From NCBI RefSeq assembly GCF_009765865.1, contig NZ_LMUQ01000025.1, forward strand, positions 1 through 64,000: 64,000 nt of DNA, read 5' to 3'. Of the stretch, positions 45,236 to 54,224 are shown piece by piece. The translations under genes were made by a program, and so were the position numbers. The stretch's first letter is position 1, and each line of letters starts with the position of its first letter. The notes under the pieces were generated by a model. The model searched no databases. It worked only from the letters and a program-made list of their open reading frames with translations, and was not told where the DNA came from. The stretch comes from Acidisoma sp. L85 (GTDB taxonomy: Bacteria > Pseudomonadota > Alphaproteobacteria > Acetobacterales > Acetobacteraceae).

Positions 45236-48184
45236 ATGCTCGCGCCCCGAACCTCGCTGCCTTGGCCCGCCCCCGCCGACCCCGCCGCGGCGGACCGCTT
45301 CGTCGAGCGCCTCAGTGAAATCGCGGGAGACCATGGGCTGCCGCCGGAAATGCTGCGCGCCATCGGCGGCAACAGCGACTACCTGGCTGGTCTCGCCTTG
45401 CGTGAAGCGCGAACCCTCCAGCGCTTCGTCGAGGAAGGTGCGGAGGCCGAGGCGGCGCGCGCATTTCTGACGCTCGCCGAAGCCCGCGCCGATTGGCCCC
45501 AGCCGAAACTCGCCCAGGCCATGCGGGTCGCCAAGCGGCAGGTGGCGCTGATCACCGGCCTCGCCGACATCACCGGAGCCTGGCCGCTGTCCCGCGTCAC
45601 CGGCACGCTCAGCCGGCTGGCGGAGGAGACGCTGACCATTGGCGTACGCCACCTGATCCTGGCCGCCCATCACAGGGGCATCCTGCGTCTGCCGGCGCCG
45701 GAAACCGACCCCGACAAAGGCTCGGGAGTGACTGTTCTGGCGCTCGGCAAGCTCGGCGGGCGCGAGTTGAACTATTCGAGCGATATCGACCTCATTGTCT
45801 TCTACGACCCCGCCGCGGTGGATTTCGGCGGCGACTCCCATGGTGCCTTCTATACCCGGCTCGCGCGTGATCTGGTCAAACTCATGGAGGCAAGAGACGC
45901 TGACGGCTACGTCTTTCGTGTCGATCTGCGGCTGCGCCCCGACCCCGCCGCGATGCCGCTCGCCGTCTCGGTGCCGACGGCGCTGACGTATTACGAGACA
46001 CTTGGCCGGAATTGGGAACGCGCGGCCCTGCTTAAGGCACGCCCCGTCGCGGGAGATCGCAGCCTCGGCGAGGAGATGGTGGAGGCGCTGCGTCCCTTCG
46101 TCTGGCGCCGTCACCTCGATTTCGCGGCCATCGCCGATATCCACGCCATGAAGCGCCGGATGGACGCGCATCGCGGCCGGCCCATCCCCACGGGGGAAGA
46201 CGCGGTGTCGCGTTTGTTGGGTCACGATCTGAAACTCGGGCGCGGCGGCATTCGCGAGATCGAGTTCCTGGCGCAGACGCTGCAACTCGTCTGGGGCGGG
46301 CGGGAGCCGATTTTGCGGATTGGCGCCACCTTGCCCGCACTGCGGCTACTCGCGCGGCTGGGTCATCTGCCGAGCGCCGATGCGGCGAGGCTTACCCGCG
46401 CCTATCGTTTCCTGCGGCAGGCCGAGCACCGCCTACAGATGGTGGACGACCGGCAAACTCATAAGCTGCCCGATACGCGCGCCGATTTCGCCTGCTTCGC
46501 GACCTTCCTCGGCTATCCGACTGCTGACGCCTTCGCGCACGCCGCCCTCGAACATCTCGACGGCGTCCAACAGCTCTTCGACTCTTTCTTCGAAACCGAT
46601 GAGGGCGACGAGAGCGAGGAAACACTGGACCTTGGCGCCATCGATAAGCCGATCCCGGCGAAGATTGTGGGATGGCTCAAGTCCGCCGGCTTCCAGGATC
46701 CGCCGCATATCGTCACGGCCGTTCGGCTTTGGCAGGCAGGCCGCCCGCGTGCCCTGCGGTCGGAGCGTGCTCGCGCCCTGCTCGAACCATTGTTGCCGCG
46801 CATCCTGACAGCGCTCGGCGGACAGCCTCAGCCGGACCATGCCTTTTCGCGTTTCGATGCTTTCATCTCCCGCCTGCCCGCGGGCATCCAGCTGCTGTCG
46901 CTGTTCCAGAGGAACCCAGCACTGATCGACCGCATCGCCGCTCTGCTGGGCGCCGCCCCTGGTCTTGCCGACCATCTCGCCATCCATCCCGGCGCTCTTG
47001 AAGGGCTGCTTGGGTTGGAGGAGGTCCGGATCGAGCCAGCCCGCATGCTGGGACGCCAGCTCGCCGATGCCACGACGCTGGAGGACACCATCGCGCTGAC
47101 CCGCCATTTCGTCAGCGAGGAGAGCTTCCGCATCGGCGTCGCCACGTTGGAGGGGCGGATGGATGTCGATGCCGCTGGCCTCGCCCGCGCCGCGCTCGCG
47201 GATGCCGCGCTGGAAGCCCTCCTCGCGGGGGTCCTGGCGCAGCACGATTCGCGCTACGGACAGCTCGATGGCGGCGGCGTTGTTGTGGTGCTGCTCGGCA
47301 AGGGGGGCGGCAGGGAGATGATGCCGGGCTCCGATCTCGATCTCATGCTGATCTACGACATGGCCGAGGATGCCGGAGAGAGCCAAGGTCCCCGTCCGCT
47401 GGCGCCCAGCCAGTGGTTCGCGCGCCTCGCCACCGCCTTCACCGGCGCGCTTACCGCGCAGGGCGTCGAGGGTCCCATGTTTCGCGTCGATATGCGGTTA
47501 CGACCCTCCGGCAGCCACGGCCCGGTGGCCGTCAGCCTCGCCTCCTTCGAACGCTACCACGCATCGGATGCCTGGACGTGGGAGCAGATGTCGCTCACCC
47601 GCGCGCGCGTCGTCGCCGGACCCGAGGCATTGCGTGTTCGGGTCGAGGCGGCGATCGCGCAGGCGCTGCTGCCACGCCGGACTCCGGCGACGCTGCGCGA
47701 AAACGCTCGCGCGATGCGCGCCCGCATGCTGCGGGACCTGCCGCCGGAGGGTCCTTGGGACGTCAGGCTCCGGCCCGGCGGCATAGTCGAGGTCGAGTTT
47801 CTGGCCCAGGTGCTGCAACTCGACTATTTCGGCTGGCTTCCCGAGCGCCGCAGCACCACCACACGGATCGCTCTGCGCCATCTAGAGGAAGACGGTCATC
47901 TCTCGGCCGAGGATACGGCGGTATTGATCGGAGCCGATCATCTGTGGCGCACCATCCAGAGTTCGCTGCGGTTGACCGTCGGCCGCCCGACAACGATCGA
48001 ACTGCCCGAAGCGCCCGCCCGCGTCCTACTCGCGGCGGTGGGGGAGATGACGGTTCCAAGTTTACGCGCCACCATGGACCGCGTGGCGGCGGCGGTGCAT
48101 GAGCGCTTCGTCCGCCTCATCGGCGATCCTCAGCCTGGCGAAACCCCGCGCAAAGCGCCGCCTGCCAAAGGAGTTTCGGAATGA
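45236..48184 (+). CDS. glnE: Bifunctional glutamine synthetase adenylyltransferase/deadenylyltransferase
   Basis: 982-aa regulator of glutamine synthetase. The N-terminal deadenylylating half has LGKLGGRELNYSSDIDLI and GGIREIEFLAQTLQL. The C-terminal adenylylating half has GKGGGREMMPGSDLDLMLIYD-type residues and RPGGIVEVEFLAQVLQL. Each nucleotidyltransferase domain shows the paired Asp motif. Activity responds to glutamine and PII. The ATG at 45236 gives a normal start; the frame upstream overlaps the divergent AsmA-like gene and is not family sequence. Its last four bases overlap the bcp start. Confidence 0.96.
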   Translation: MLAPRTSLPWPAPADPAAADRFVERLSEIAGDHGLPPEMLRAIGGNSDYLAGLALREARTLQRFVEEGAEAEAARAFLTLAEARADWPQPKLAQAMRVAKRQVALITGLADITGAWPLSRVTGTLSRLAEETLTIGVRHLILAAHHRGILRLPAPETDPDKGSGVTVLALGKLGGRELNYSSDIDLIVFYDPAAVDFGGDSHGAFYTRLARDLVKLMEARDADGYVFRVDLRLRPDPAAMPLAVSVPTALTYYETLGRNWERAALLKARPVAGDRSLGEEMVEALRPFVWRRHLDFAAIADIHAMKRRMDAHRGRPIPTGEDAVSRLLGHDLKLGRGGIREIEFLAQTLQLVWGGREPILRIGATLPALRLLARLGHLPSADAARLTRAYRFLRQAEHRLQMVDDRQTHKLPDTRADFACFATFLGYPTADAFAHAALEHLDGVQQLFDSFFETDEGDESEETLDLGAIDKPIPAKIVGWLKSAGFQDPPHIVTAVRLWQAGRPRALRSERARALLEPLLPRILTALGGQPQPDHAFSRFDAFISRLPAGIQLLSLFQRNPALIDRIAALLGAAPGLADHLAIHPGALEGLLGLEEVRIEPARMLGRQLADATTLEDTIALTRHFVSEESFRIGVATLEGRMDVDAAGLARAALADAALEALLAGVLAQHDSRYGQLDGGGVVVVLLGKGGGREMMPGSDLDLMLIYDMAEDAGESQGPRPLAPSQWFARLATAFTGALTAQGVEGPMFRVDMRLRPSGSHGPVAVSLASFERYHASDAWTWEQMSLTRARVVAGPEALRVRVEAAIAQALLPRRTPATLRENARAMRARMLRDLPPEGPWDVRLRPGGIVEVEFLAQVLQLDYFGWLPERRSTTTRIALRHLEEDGHLSAEDTAVLIGADHLWRTIQSSLRLTVGRPTTIELPEAPARVLLAAVGEMTVPSLRATMDRVAAAVHERFVRLIGDPQPGETPRKAPPAKGVSE

Positions 48185-48648
48185 CCCTCACCCCAGGTGA
48201 CGCCGCTCCCGATTTCGACATGCCGGCTTCCGGCGGTCGCCACGTGAGTCTGAGCGGAATGAGAGGCAAAGCCTTCGTGCTCTACTTCTACCCGAAGGCC
48301 GATACCACCGGCTGCACCAAGGAAGCCTGCGCCTTCCAGGAGGCACTGCCGCAACTCGGCGGCCACGGTGTGGAGGTCATCGGCGTCTCGAAGGACCCGA
48401 TGAAGCCGATCGAGAAATTCGCTGCCAAATATGCGCTGAGCTTCCCTCTCGCCTCGGACGAGGGCGGCGACGTGATCGAGCGCTATGGCTGCTGGGCCGA
48501 GAAGGCGATGTACGGCCGCAAATACATGGGCACCGAGCGCACCACCTTCCTCATCGACGCGAAGGGCAAAATCGCCCAGGTCTGGCGCAAGGTCTCGGTC
48601 GCCGGTCACGCGGCCGAGGTGCTGCGGGCCGCGGCGGCGTTGGGCTGA
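48181..48648 (+). CDS. bcp: Thioredoxin-dependent peroxiredoxin (BCP/PrxQ)
   Basis: 155-aa thiol peroxidase reducing H2O2 and organic peroxides in the cytoplasm. The motif YPKADTTGCTKEACAF carries peroxidatic Cys45 and resolving Cys50, the classical atypical 2-Cys pair. GVSKDPMKPIEKFAAKY and GTERTTFLIDAKGKI follow the family. Translationally coupled to glnE (ATGA overlap), a gene pair seen in other Rhodospirillales. Confidence 0.96.
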   Translation: MTLTPGDAAPDFDMPASGGRHVSLSGMRGKAFVLYFYPKADTTGCTKEACAFQEALPQLGGHGVEVIGVSKDPMKPIEKFAAKYALSFPLASDEGGDVIERYGCWAEKAMYGRKYMGTERTTFLIDAKGKIAQVWRKVSVAGHAAEVLRAAAALG

Positions 48649-48658
48649 GGACGGGGCC

Positions 48659-49582
48659 ATGATCATCGTGATGGGCATCTTCGCCGCCGACCTCACCTTC
48701 CTCACGCCGCGCCTGCCGGAATGGACTGAGACCGTCATCGGCAGCGGCTTTCGCATCGGTCCAGGCGGCAAGGGCTCGAACCAGGCGATCGCCGTCGCGC
48801 GGCTGGGCGCGAAGGTGCAGTTCATCGCCAAGCTCGGCGAGGATGATTTCGGCCGCATGGCGCGCGGCATCTATGCGGCCGAGGGCGTCGGTACGGATTA
48901 CCTCGGGACGAGCGCTGAACTTCCCACGGGCGCTGCCGCGATCATTGTGGATGACGGGCGCGCCGAGAACGCGATCATCGTCGTGCCGGGAGCCGCCGCC
49001 GCGTTGACGGCGTTGGAGATAGACAACGCCGCGACGGCCTTCGCTGCCTCGAAAGTATTCCTCACGCAGCTTGAGACACCGCTTCCGCCCGTCTTACATG
49101 CGCTGCGACGCGCACGCGCGGCCGGGCTCGTCACCATCCTAAATCCGGCTCCTGCGGCGGAACTGCCCGACGAGGTGTTGGGGCTGGTCGACATCCTCAC
49201 CCCAAATGAGACCGAGGCGGCGGCACTGTCCGGACTTCCCGTTCGCAATCCATCCGAGGCCGAAGCGGCCGCGGATGTGCTCATCGCCCGTGGCGCCGGC
49301 GCGGTCATCGTTACTCTCGGCCCCGCAGGGGCCATGTTGCGGCGGCAGGGACGAACCGTGCTGGCAGCCAGCCTGCGCGCGGGCCCTCTCGTGGATACGA
49401 CAGGGGCAGGCGATTCGTTCAATGCCGCGATTGCCGTCGCGCTCGCCGAGGGCCGCTCGATTGAAGAGGCGCTTCCCTTCGCCTGCGCGGTCGCGGGGCT
49501 CAAGGTCACAAAGGCCGGCGCCGGCGCCGGGATGCCCCGCCGGGCGGAGGTGGAGGCGCTGCTTGCGCGCGGGCCTCAGTGA
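48659..49582 (+). CDS. PfkB-family carbohydrate kinase, probable ribokinase
   Basis: 307-aa kinase. The N-terminal GPGGKGSNQAIAVARLGA motif is characteristic of ribokinase, and the C-terminal DTTGAGDSFNAAIAVAL contains the catalytic Asp and anion hole. NPAPAAELP and TPNETEAAAL are also ribokinase-like. It should phosphorylate ribose or a similar sugar with ATP. The ATG at 48659 starts just after bcp (ten bases). No rbsD or transporter adjoins it, although an RbsAC-type transporter sits at 61.8-64 kb. Its 3' end overlaps the convergent DUF3072 gene by seven bases. Confidence 0.9.
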   Translation: MIIVMGIFAADLTFLTPRLPEWTETVIGSGFRIGPGGKGSNQAIAVARLGAKVQFIAKLGEDDFGRMARGIYAAEGVGTDYLGTSAELPTGAAAIIVDDGRAENAIIVVPGAAAALTALEIDNAATAFAASKVFLTQLETPLPPVLHALRRARAAGLVTILNPAPAAELPDEVLGLVDILTPNETEAAALSGLPVRNPSEAEAAADVLIARGAGAVIVTLGPAGAMLRRQGRTVLAASLRAGPLVDTTGAGDSFNAAIAVALAEGRSIEEALPFACAVAGLKVTKAGAGAGMPRRAEVEALLARGPQ

Positions 49583-49839
49583 TTCCGGCCGCGCCCGGTT
49601 GCCGACTGCAACTCATCGATGCGCTTGGAGGCATCCGCCTTCGATAAGTTGGCGTCAAACGCTTCGCCGGCCTCCTCGCTGAGTGTCTTGAGGTAGGAGG
49701 CCTGAGCGCCAGTCATGCTTTCTCCGCCGGTGGTCCAATCAGCGGGATCCTTGACCGTGTTGGAGGGCAGCTCGCCCTGCTCCGCTGTTTTCGGATTCGC
49801 CTCGGTCTGATCGTCCTGCACTTTGGTTCGAGTAGCCAT
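49576..49839 (-). CDS. DUF3072 domain protein
   Basis: 87-aa acidic cytoplasmic protein. The C-terminal half, MTGAQASYLKTLSEEAGE followed by NLSKADASKRIDELQ, is the DUF3072 signature, two helices with a conserved Leu/Ala pattern. The N-terminal half is polar and probably disordered. Function unknown; the family is widespread in alphaproteobacteria and actinobacteria. The ATG at 49839 removes an open but unrelated 18-codon extension. It lies downstream of tRNA-Gln, and its stop overlaps the end of the ribokinase gene. Confidence 0.85.
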   Translation of the reverse strand: MATRTKVQDDQTEANPKTAEQGELPSNTVKDPADWTTGGESMTGAQASYLKTLSEEAGEAFDANLSKADASKRIDELQSATGRGRNH

Positions 49840-49920
49840 GACGTCGCTCCGTTCCTGTTTCGTTCGAAACAGATAGAGTGGCGACGCTGGCAAACCAGAG
49901 GCTCGGCGATCACGGAGGCG

Positions 49921-49995
49921 TGGCTGGGGCGGGAGGATTCGAACCTCCGCGTGGCGGAATCAAAATCCGCTGCCTTACCGCTTGGCTACGCCCCA
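49921..49995 (-). tRNA. tRNA-Gln (anticodon TTG)
   Basis: 75-base cloverleaf read on the minus strand. The acceptor stem TGGGGCG pairs with CGCCCCA, the D-arm contains AGCCAAGCGGTAAGGC, the anticodon stem GCGGA/TCCGC encloses loop TTTTGAT with TTG at 34-36, the T-arm is GGAGG-TTCGAAT-CCTCC, and discriminator G plus encoded CCA end at 49921. It lies 18 bases after the ispE stop, so it may be processed from the same transcript. Confidence 0.96.
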
Positions 49996-50013
49996 ATCGC
50001 GAGCGGCGCCTGC

Positions 50014-50943
50014 TCATAAGGCCGAGGCGGGTGGCACGTAAAGACCTCCGCCCCATCGCCACCACGCTTCTGGCTGCAATCCCGCAGCGGCCACCCCGGC
50101 CGCTTCCGGATCCGCAAAGAGCGCGAAGCAAGTAGCCCCCGAACCGCTCATCCGGGCCAGCAGGCAACCCGGCAGCGCACGCAAGGCCGACAGCACCGAT
50201 CCGATCGAAGGTTCCAGGCTGATCGCCGCCGCTTCCAGATCATTGGGCTCGCCCGTGAGCTGCGCGACCAGCGCGGTCAGGCTCGGCCACCCGGGCGATT
50301 CGGGCGCTTCGGGCGCTTCGGGAGAGTAAGGCACGCCAGAGCGAGCGCGGAAGATTGCGGCGGTGGAGACGGCCACTCCGGGATTTGCCAATATCAGCCC
50401 CAGCTGGGGCAAGGGGGGGAGCCCGGTCAATTTCTCGCCGATACCCCTCATCCGCGCGGGCAAACGGTCGACACACACCGGCACGTCCGCGCCGAGGCCG
50501 ACCGCGATGCGACCCATGACGTCAGCGGGCGTCGCGAGGGTCCAGGCAAGATCGAGCAGACGCAGGGCGGCCGCCGCGTCTGATGAGCCACCGCCGATAC
50601 CGGAAGCGATCGGCAGCGCCTTCTCCAGCACCAGGGCGCCTCGGGGCGCGATACCCGCCTCCGCCGCCAAGGCACGGGCAGCGCGCAGGACCAGGTTGTC
50701 GCTCTCGCCGCTCAGACTGGCGCCGAATGGGCCGCAGACGGTCAGCAACAGCGTGTCGGCCGGTTTTACCGACAAGCGGTCCCCGACACCCGCGAAGACC
50801 ACGAGGCTATCGAGCAGATGGTAGCCATCCGCGCGTTTCCCGGTGACGCGCAGGCTGAGGTTTATCTTGGCTGGCGCGAAACCCAAAGCGTCGGTCGCGG
50901 TTTCCGGTGTCCCGGCCAACAGCCTGCCCGTCTGCCCGGTCAT
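50014..50943 (-). CDS. ispE: 4-diphosphocytidyl-2-C-methyl-D-erythritol kinase
   Basis: 309-aa GHMP kinase of the MEP isoprenoid pathway. It has the substrate motif APAKINLSLRVTGKRADGYH with catalytic Lys, the ATP loop ASGIGGGSSDAAAAL and the C-terminal LARMSGSGATCFALF. Slightly longer than E. coli IspE (283 aa), partly because of a surface loop with EAPEAPESP encoded by a 9-bp tandem repeat. Order TPR lipoprotein-ispE-tRNA-Gln is typical of this bacterial group. Confidence 0.95.
   Translation of the reverse strand: MTGQTGRLLAGTPETATDALGFAPAKINLSLRVTGKRADGYHLLDSLVVFAGVGDRLSVKPADTLLLTVCGPFGASLSGESDNLVLRAARALAAEAGIAPRGALVLEKALPIASGIGGGSSDAAAALRLLDLAWTLATPADVMGRIAVGLGADVPVCVDRLPARMRGIGEKLTGLPPLPQLGLILANPGVAVSTAAIFRARSGVPYSPEAPEAPESPGWPSLTALVAQLTGEPNDLEAAAISLEPSIGSVLSALRALPGCLLARMSGSGATCFALFADPEAAGVAAAGLQPEAWWRWGGGLYVPPASAL
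50292..50327. repeat. 9-bp in-frame tandem microrepeat inside ispE
   Basis: Units CGGGCGATT, CGGGCGCTT, CGGGCGCTT and a diverged CGGGAGAGT follow one another without gaps. On the coding strand they encode EAP/EAP/ESP-type triplets, so copy-number change would keep the frame and only alter the length of a surface loop. Confidence 0.8.
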
Positions 50944-51024
50944 GGCACGCTAGGACGCCACGCGGCTCGGCCGAACCCGCGGGCATCGTTACGGGAATGA
51001 TCTTTGACCGGCATCAGCCGCGCC

Positions 51025-52965
51025 TCAGTTTTTGGCTGGCAAAGGCGGCTTGATGATCGCGGGCGGGGTAGTTGGCGCAAGCGCCGGCGACGTAGCGGCT
51101 GGCGGCGTGGCGCCGGGCGGAATCGCCCCAGGTGTCGCGCCAGGAGACCCGGCGTCGGGGGCCTTTGTCGCCGGCTTCTCGCTCGGCTTCGCAGGCTGCG
51201 CGCCACCCGCCGCCGGAGCCTTCGCCGCTGGCGTGTTCACTGGAACCGGCGCGGTTGGCGTGGCCTCGGCAGTCTGGAGCTGCAGCTTGCCCAATAGCTC
51301 AGCCGTCAGGCCAGCGTCCGGACCGAGCTGCAACGCGCGGCGCCACTGGAACATCGCCTGCACCCGGCGGCCATCCGCCGCATAGGCGTCGCCGAGATGG
51401 GCGTTGATGGTCGGATCATCGGGGGCAAGCTGCACGGCGCGAGTCAGTGTCGCGACGGCTCCCTTCGCATCGCCCTGCCGCATCTGGACATAGCCAAGGC
51501 TATCGACGATGGCGCCGCTATCCGGCACCGCCCGCAGCGCCTGCTCGATCATCTGGCGAGCCTGCGGTAGATTCTGCTTCCGCACGGCCCAGCTATAGCC
51601 GAGGTAGTTGAGAACATCCGGTTGTGTCGGGGCCAGCTTCAGCGCCTGCTGCAAATCGGCCTGCGCGCGTGGCCAGTCGCCGCCGAGATCATAGGCCATG
51701 CCGCGATCGTAATAGACCAGCCAGATCACCGGGCTGCCCGTTGGCAAACGCTTGAGCGCGGCAGTGAAGGATGTCGCCGCATCATTGTAGTGCGCACCGC
51801 CGCGCTGAAGATCTCCCAGCGCCAGCAATGGCTCGGCGCTCCAGGGATAGGCCGCGGCGAGGTCGGTTAGCAGCCGGCGTGCATCGGCATCCTGGCCGAG
51901 TCGCGTTTCGAGCACCGCGCGACGCATGGCGGCGAGCGGATAGAGCGGATCGCTCTTGCCGATGCTGGCGAGAGGCGCCAGCGCCACAGCGGCGTTGTGC
52001 CCGGTATCCGTGACGTCTGAGAGCAGCAACCGGGCGGCGGTGAAATCCGGCCTGAGCTGCAGGGCGAGCTGGAGCAGAATCAGCGTGGTCTGCTGATTGC
52101 GCAGCCGCACCGCCGCCGGGACCTGCTGCGAGTTCTGCTGGTCCTGCAAGGCACCGGCAAGATTGACATAGGCCTCCGCCAAACCGTCCGTCGCGTTCCG
52201 CACAGGGACAGTCGCGAGATGCGCCTTGAGTGCGGGCACCACCATCGCAAGCGCCAGATCGCCGTTCAGCCCATCCAGCACGCGGTAGGCTCCGGCCTTA
52301 TCGCCCGAACGCAGATCCCAGCTCGCAACCACCTGCGCGAGCCGGAGATTGACGACGCCGACGCTGCCCTGCACCAAGCCGTAATTCTGCGCGGCGACCG
52401 CGATGCGGTCGGCCTGATCGGCGATGAGCGCTGTGTGCAAGGCGTAAATGCTGCGCAGGTTCGGCGCATTCGCCAGGGTCTGCAGCGTGGCGAGCGCGGC
52501 GTCTGTCTGGCCGGCGCCCCGCTGCGCCCATGCGATCAGCAACGGCTTCATGATCTTGGTGAGGCCGTCAGGCGTCGGGATGGACTGGTAGCGGTGCAGC
52601 GCGTCTTTCCAGCGCCCCGCTCGCGCGCTGGATCCGGCGAGCAGCAGCGCCGCCAGGGGATCATGGGGCACCCCGGTCGCCAGCGCGCTGGCGGTGCCAT
52701 GATTGCCGGCGAGCAGCTCCAACAGGAAGGCCTCGCCCAGTAGGCCATTCGCGGCCGGGTCCTGCCGCAGCGCCTGACGCATGGCGCTGGCCGCCTGGGG
52801 GAAATCCATCCGGCTTGCGGCATATTGCCCGACCAGGAAATCGGCATAAGCGCCTCTACCGGGGGGCAGGGCACCAGCGGCGTCAGGTGGCGTACTCGCG
52901 GCGCAAGCGGAGAGCGCGGTCAAAGCCAGCAGAATGCTGCGGCAAAGCATGGGGCCATTTCTCAT
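51025..52965 (-). CDS. Large TPR-repeat lipoprotein
   Basis: 646-aa envelope protein. A lipoprotein signal ends at LTALSAC (Cys21). Residues about 35-560 are helical pairs with TPR character, clearest at YYDRGMAYDLGGDWPRAQAD, PDVLNYLGYSWAVRKQNLPQA, IVDSLGYVQMRQGDAKGAV and INAHLGDAYAADGRRVQAM. The last 85 residues are a Pro/Ala/Thr-rich low-complexity tail ending in KPPLPAKN. It probably serves as a periplasmic protein-protein scaffold. It starts the minus-strand unit that continues into ispE and tRNA-Gln, and it diverges from the aldo/keto reductase gene. Confidence 0.88.
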   Translation of the reverse strand: MRNGPMLCRSILLALTALSACAASTPPDAAGALPPGRGAYADFLVGQYAASRMDFPQAASAMRQALRQDPAANGLLGEAFLLELLAGNHGTASALATGVPHDPLAALLLAGSSARAGRWKDALHRYQSIPTPDGLTKIMKPLLIAWAQRGAGQTDAALATLQTLANAPNLRSIYALHTALIADQADRIAVAAQNYGLVQGSVGVVNLRLAQVVASWDLRSGDKAGAYRVLDGLNGDLALAMVVPALKAHLATVPVRNATDGLAEAYVNLAGALQDQQNSQQVPAAVRLRNQQTTLILLQLALQLRPDFTAARLLLSDVTDTGHNAAVALAPLASIGKSDPLYPLAAMRRAVLETRLGQDADARRLLTDLAAAYPWSAEPLLALGDLQRGGAHYNDAATSFTAALKRLPTGSPVIWLVYYDRGMAYDLGGDWPRAQADLQQALKLAPTQPDVLNYLGYSWAVRKQNLPQARQMIEQALRAVPDSGAIVDSLGYVQMRQGDAKGAVATLTRAVQLAPDDPTINAHLGDAYAADGRRVQAMFQWRRALQLGPDAGLTAELLGKLQLQTAEATPTAPVPVNTPAAKAPAAGGAQPAKPSEKPATKAPDAGSPGATPGAIPPGATPPAATSPALAPTTPPAIIKPPLPAKN

Positions 52966-53198
52966 GGCGGGATGGTATCAGCGGTGGCGGCAGCGCACCA
53001 TCCGGGCGACCTCGGCAGGCTGGTGCTTTTCCGCGATGTAATGCGGTTTGCGCTCCGGATAGTGTCCAGGTGAGATGTTCAGCGCTCCCGCATTACCGCT
53101 GAGCTTTCCGGTCGAATGGCTTGCCGGAGGCGACGGTTCGGAGGAAGCATCGGCGCCGCGGTGGCCAGCCGCGTTGCGCCTCTGGAGGAATAGCGACG

Positions 53199-54206
53199 AT
53201 GTACAGCGTGACCTTGGGAAGCGACGGACCGCATGTCACGGGCCTGGGACTTGGCTGCATGGGCATGTCCGACTTCTACGGCGCCGCGGAGCATGACGAG
53301 AGCATCGCGACCCTGCGCGCCGCGCGCGACCGCGGCCTCGACTTCTTCGACACCGGCGACTTTTACGGCGCGGGCCACAACGAGCTGCTGTTGCGCGAGG
53401 CCTTCGACACCGCCGCCCGTCAGAAGCTGATTTACAGCGTGAAATTCGGCGCCATGCGCGATCCGGCGGGCGGCTTCGTCGGCTTCGACTGCCGGCCGGC
53501 CGCGGTGAAGAGCGCGCTCGCCTATTCCCTGCAGCGACTCGGCACGGACTATATCGATATCTACCGCCCCGCCCGCCTGGACCCTGAGGTGCCGATCGAG
53601 GAGACAGTCGGGGCGATCGCGCGGTTGGTGGAGGAAGGTTACGTCCGCCACATCGGCCTATCCGAAGTGGGTGTCGCGACCCTGCGGCGCGCCCAGGCGG
53701 TGCATCCGATCGCGGATCTGCAGATCGAATTCTCCCTTCTGGCACGCGGGATCGAAGCGGCGATTCTGCCAACCTGCCGCGAGCTTGGCATCGGCATCAC
53801 CGCCTATGGCGTCCTAGGACGGGGGTTGTTGAGCGGGAGGTGGTCGCCGGACGGCGCGGTCGGCGACACGCGCAAGAACCTGCCTCGCTTCGGCGGCGCG
53901 AACCTCGCCCACAACCTCAAGATCGTCGAACGTCTGAAAGCCGTCGCGGTCGAAAAGGGCGTGACCGTCGGGCAACTGGCCATCGCCTGGGTCGCCTGCC
54001 AGGGACCCGACATCCTGCCTCTCGCCGGATCGCGGCGGCGGGACCAGTTGGAGGAGGCTCTGGCGGCGCTCGACATCGTCCTGACGCCCGCCGATCTGGA
54101 GCGGATCGGGGCCATCGCGCCGCCGGGCGCGGCGGCCGGAGACCGTTATGACCGCCACGGGATGGCGCGGCTCGACAGCGAGACGCCGGAGCCGACCGGG
54201 GCATGA
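53199..54206 (+). CDS. Aldo/keto reductase
   Basis: 335-aa NADPH-dependent (beta/alpha)8 oxidoreductase. It shows GLGLGCMGMSDFYG, catalytic Asp51 and Tyr56 (DTGDFYG) and Lys82 (SVKFG). The usual catalytic His in a DLYxxHRxD context is absent, with IDIYRPARLDP in its place; a recognisable subgroup shares this. The cofactor-binding end (AGSRRRDQLEEAL) is normal. The ATG at 53199 has GGAGGA upstream. It is 18 bases ahead of the uracil-DNA glycosylase gene. Physiological substrate unknown. Confidence 0.9.
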   Translation: MYSVTLGSDGPHVTGLGLGCMGMSDFYGAAEHDESIATLRAARDRGLDFFDTGDFYGAGHNELLLREAFDTAARQKLIYSVKFGAMRDPAGGFVGFDCRPAAVKSALAYSLQRLGTDYIDIYRPARLDPEVPIEETVGAIARLVEEGYVRHIGLSEVGVATLRRAQAVHPIADLQIEFSLLARGIEAAILPTCRELGIGITAYGVLGRGLLSGRWSPDGAVGDTRKNLPRFGGANLAHNLKIVERLKAVAVEKGVTVGQLAIAWVACQGPDILPLAGSRRRDQLEEALAALDIVLTPADLERIGAIAPPGAAAGDRYDRHGMARLDSETPEPTGA

Positions 54207-54224
54207 GGGAGTCGCTCGCAGTCC

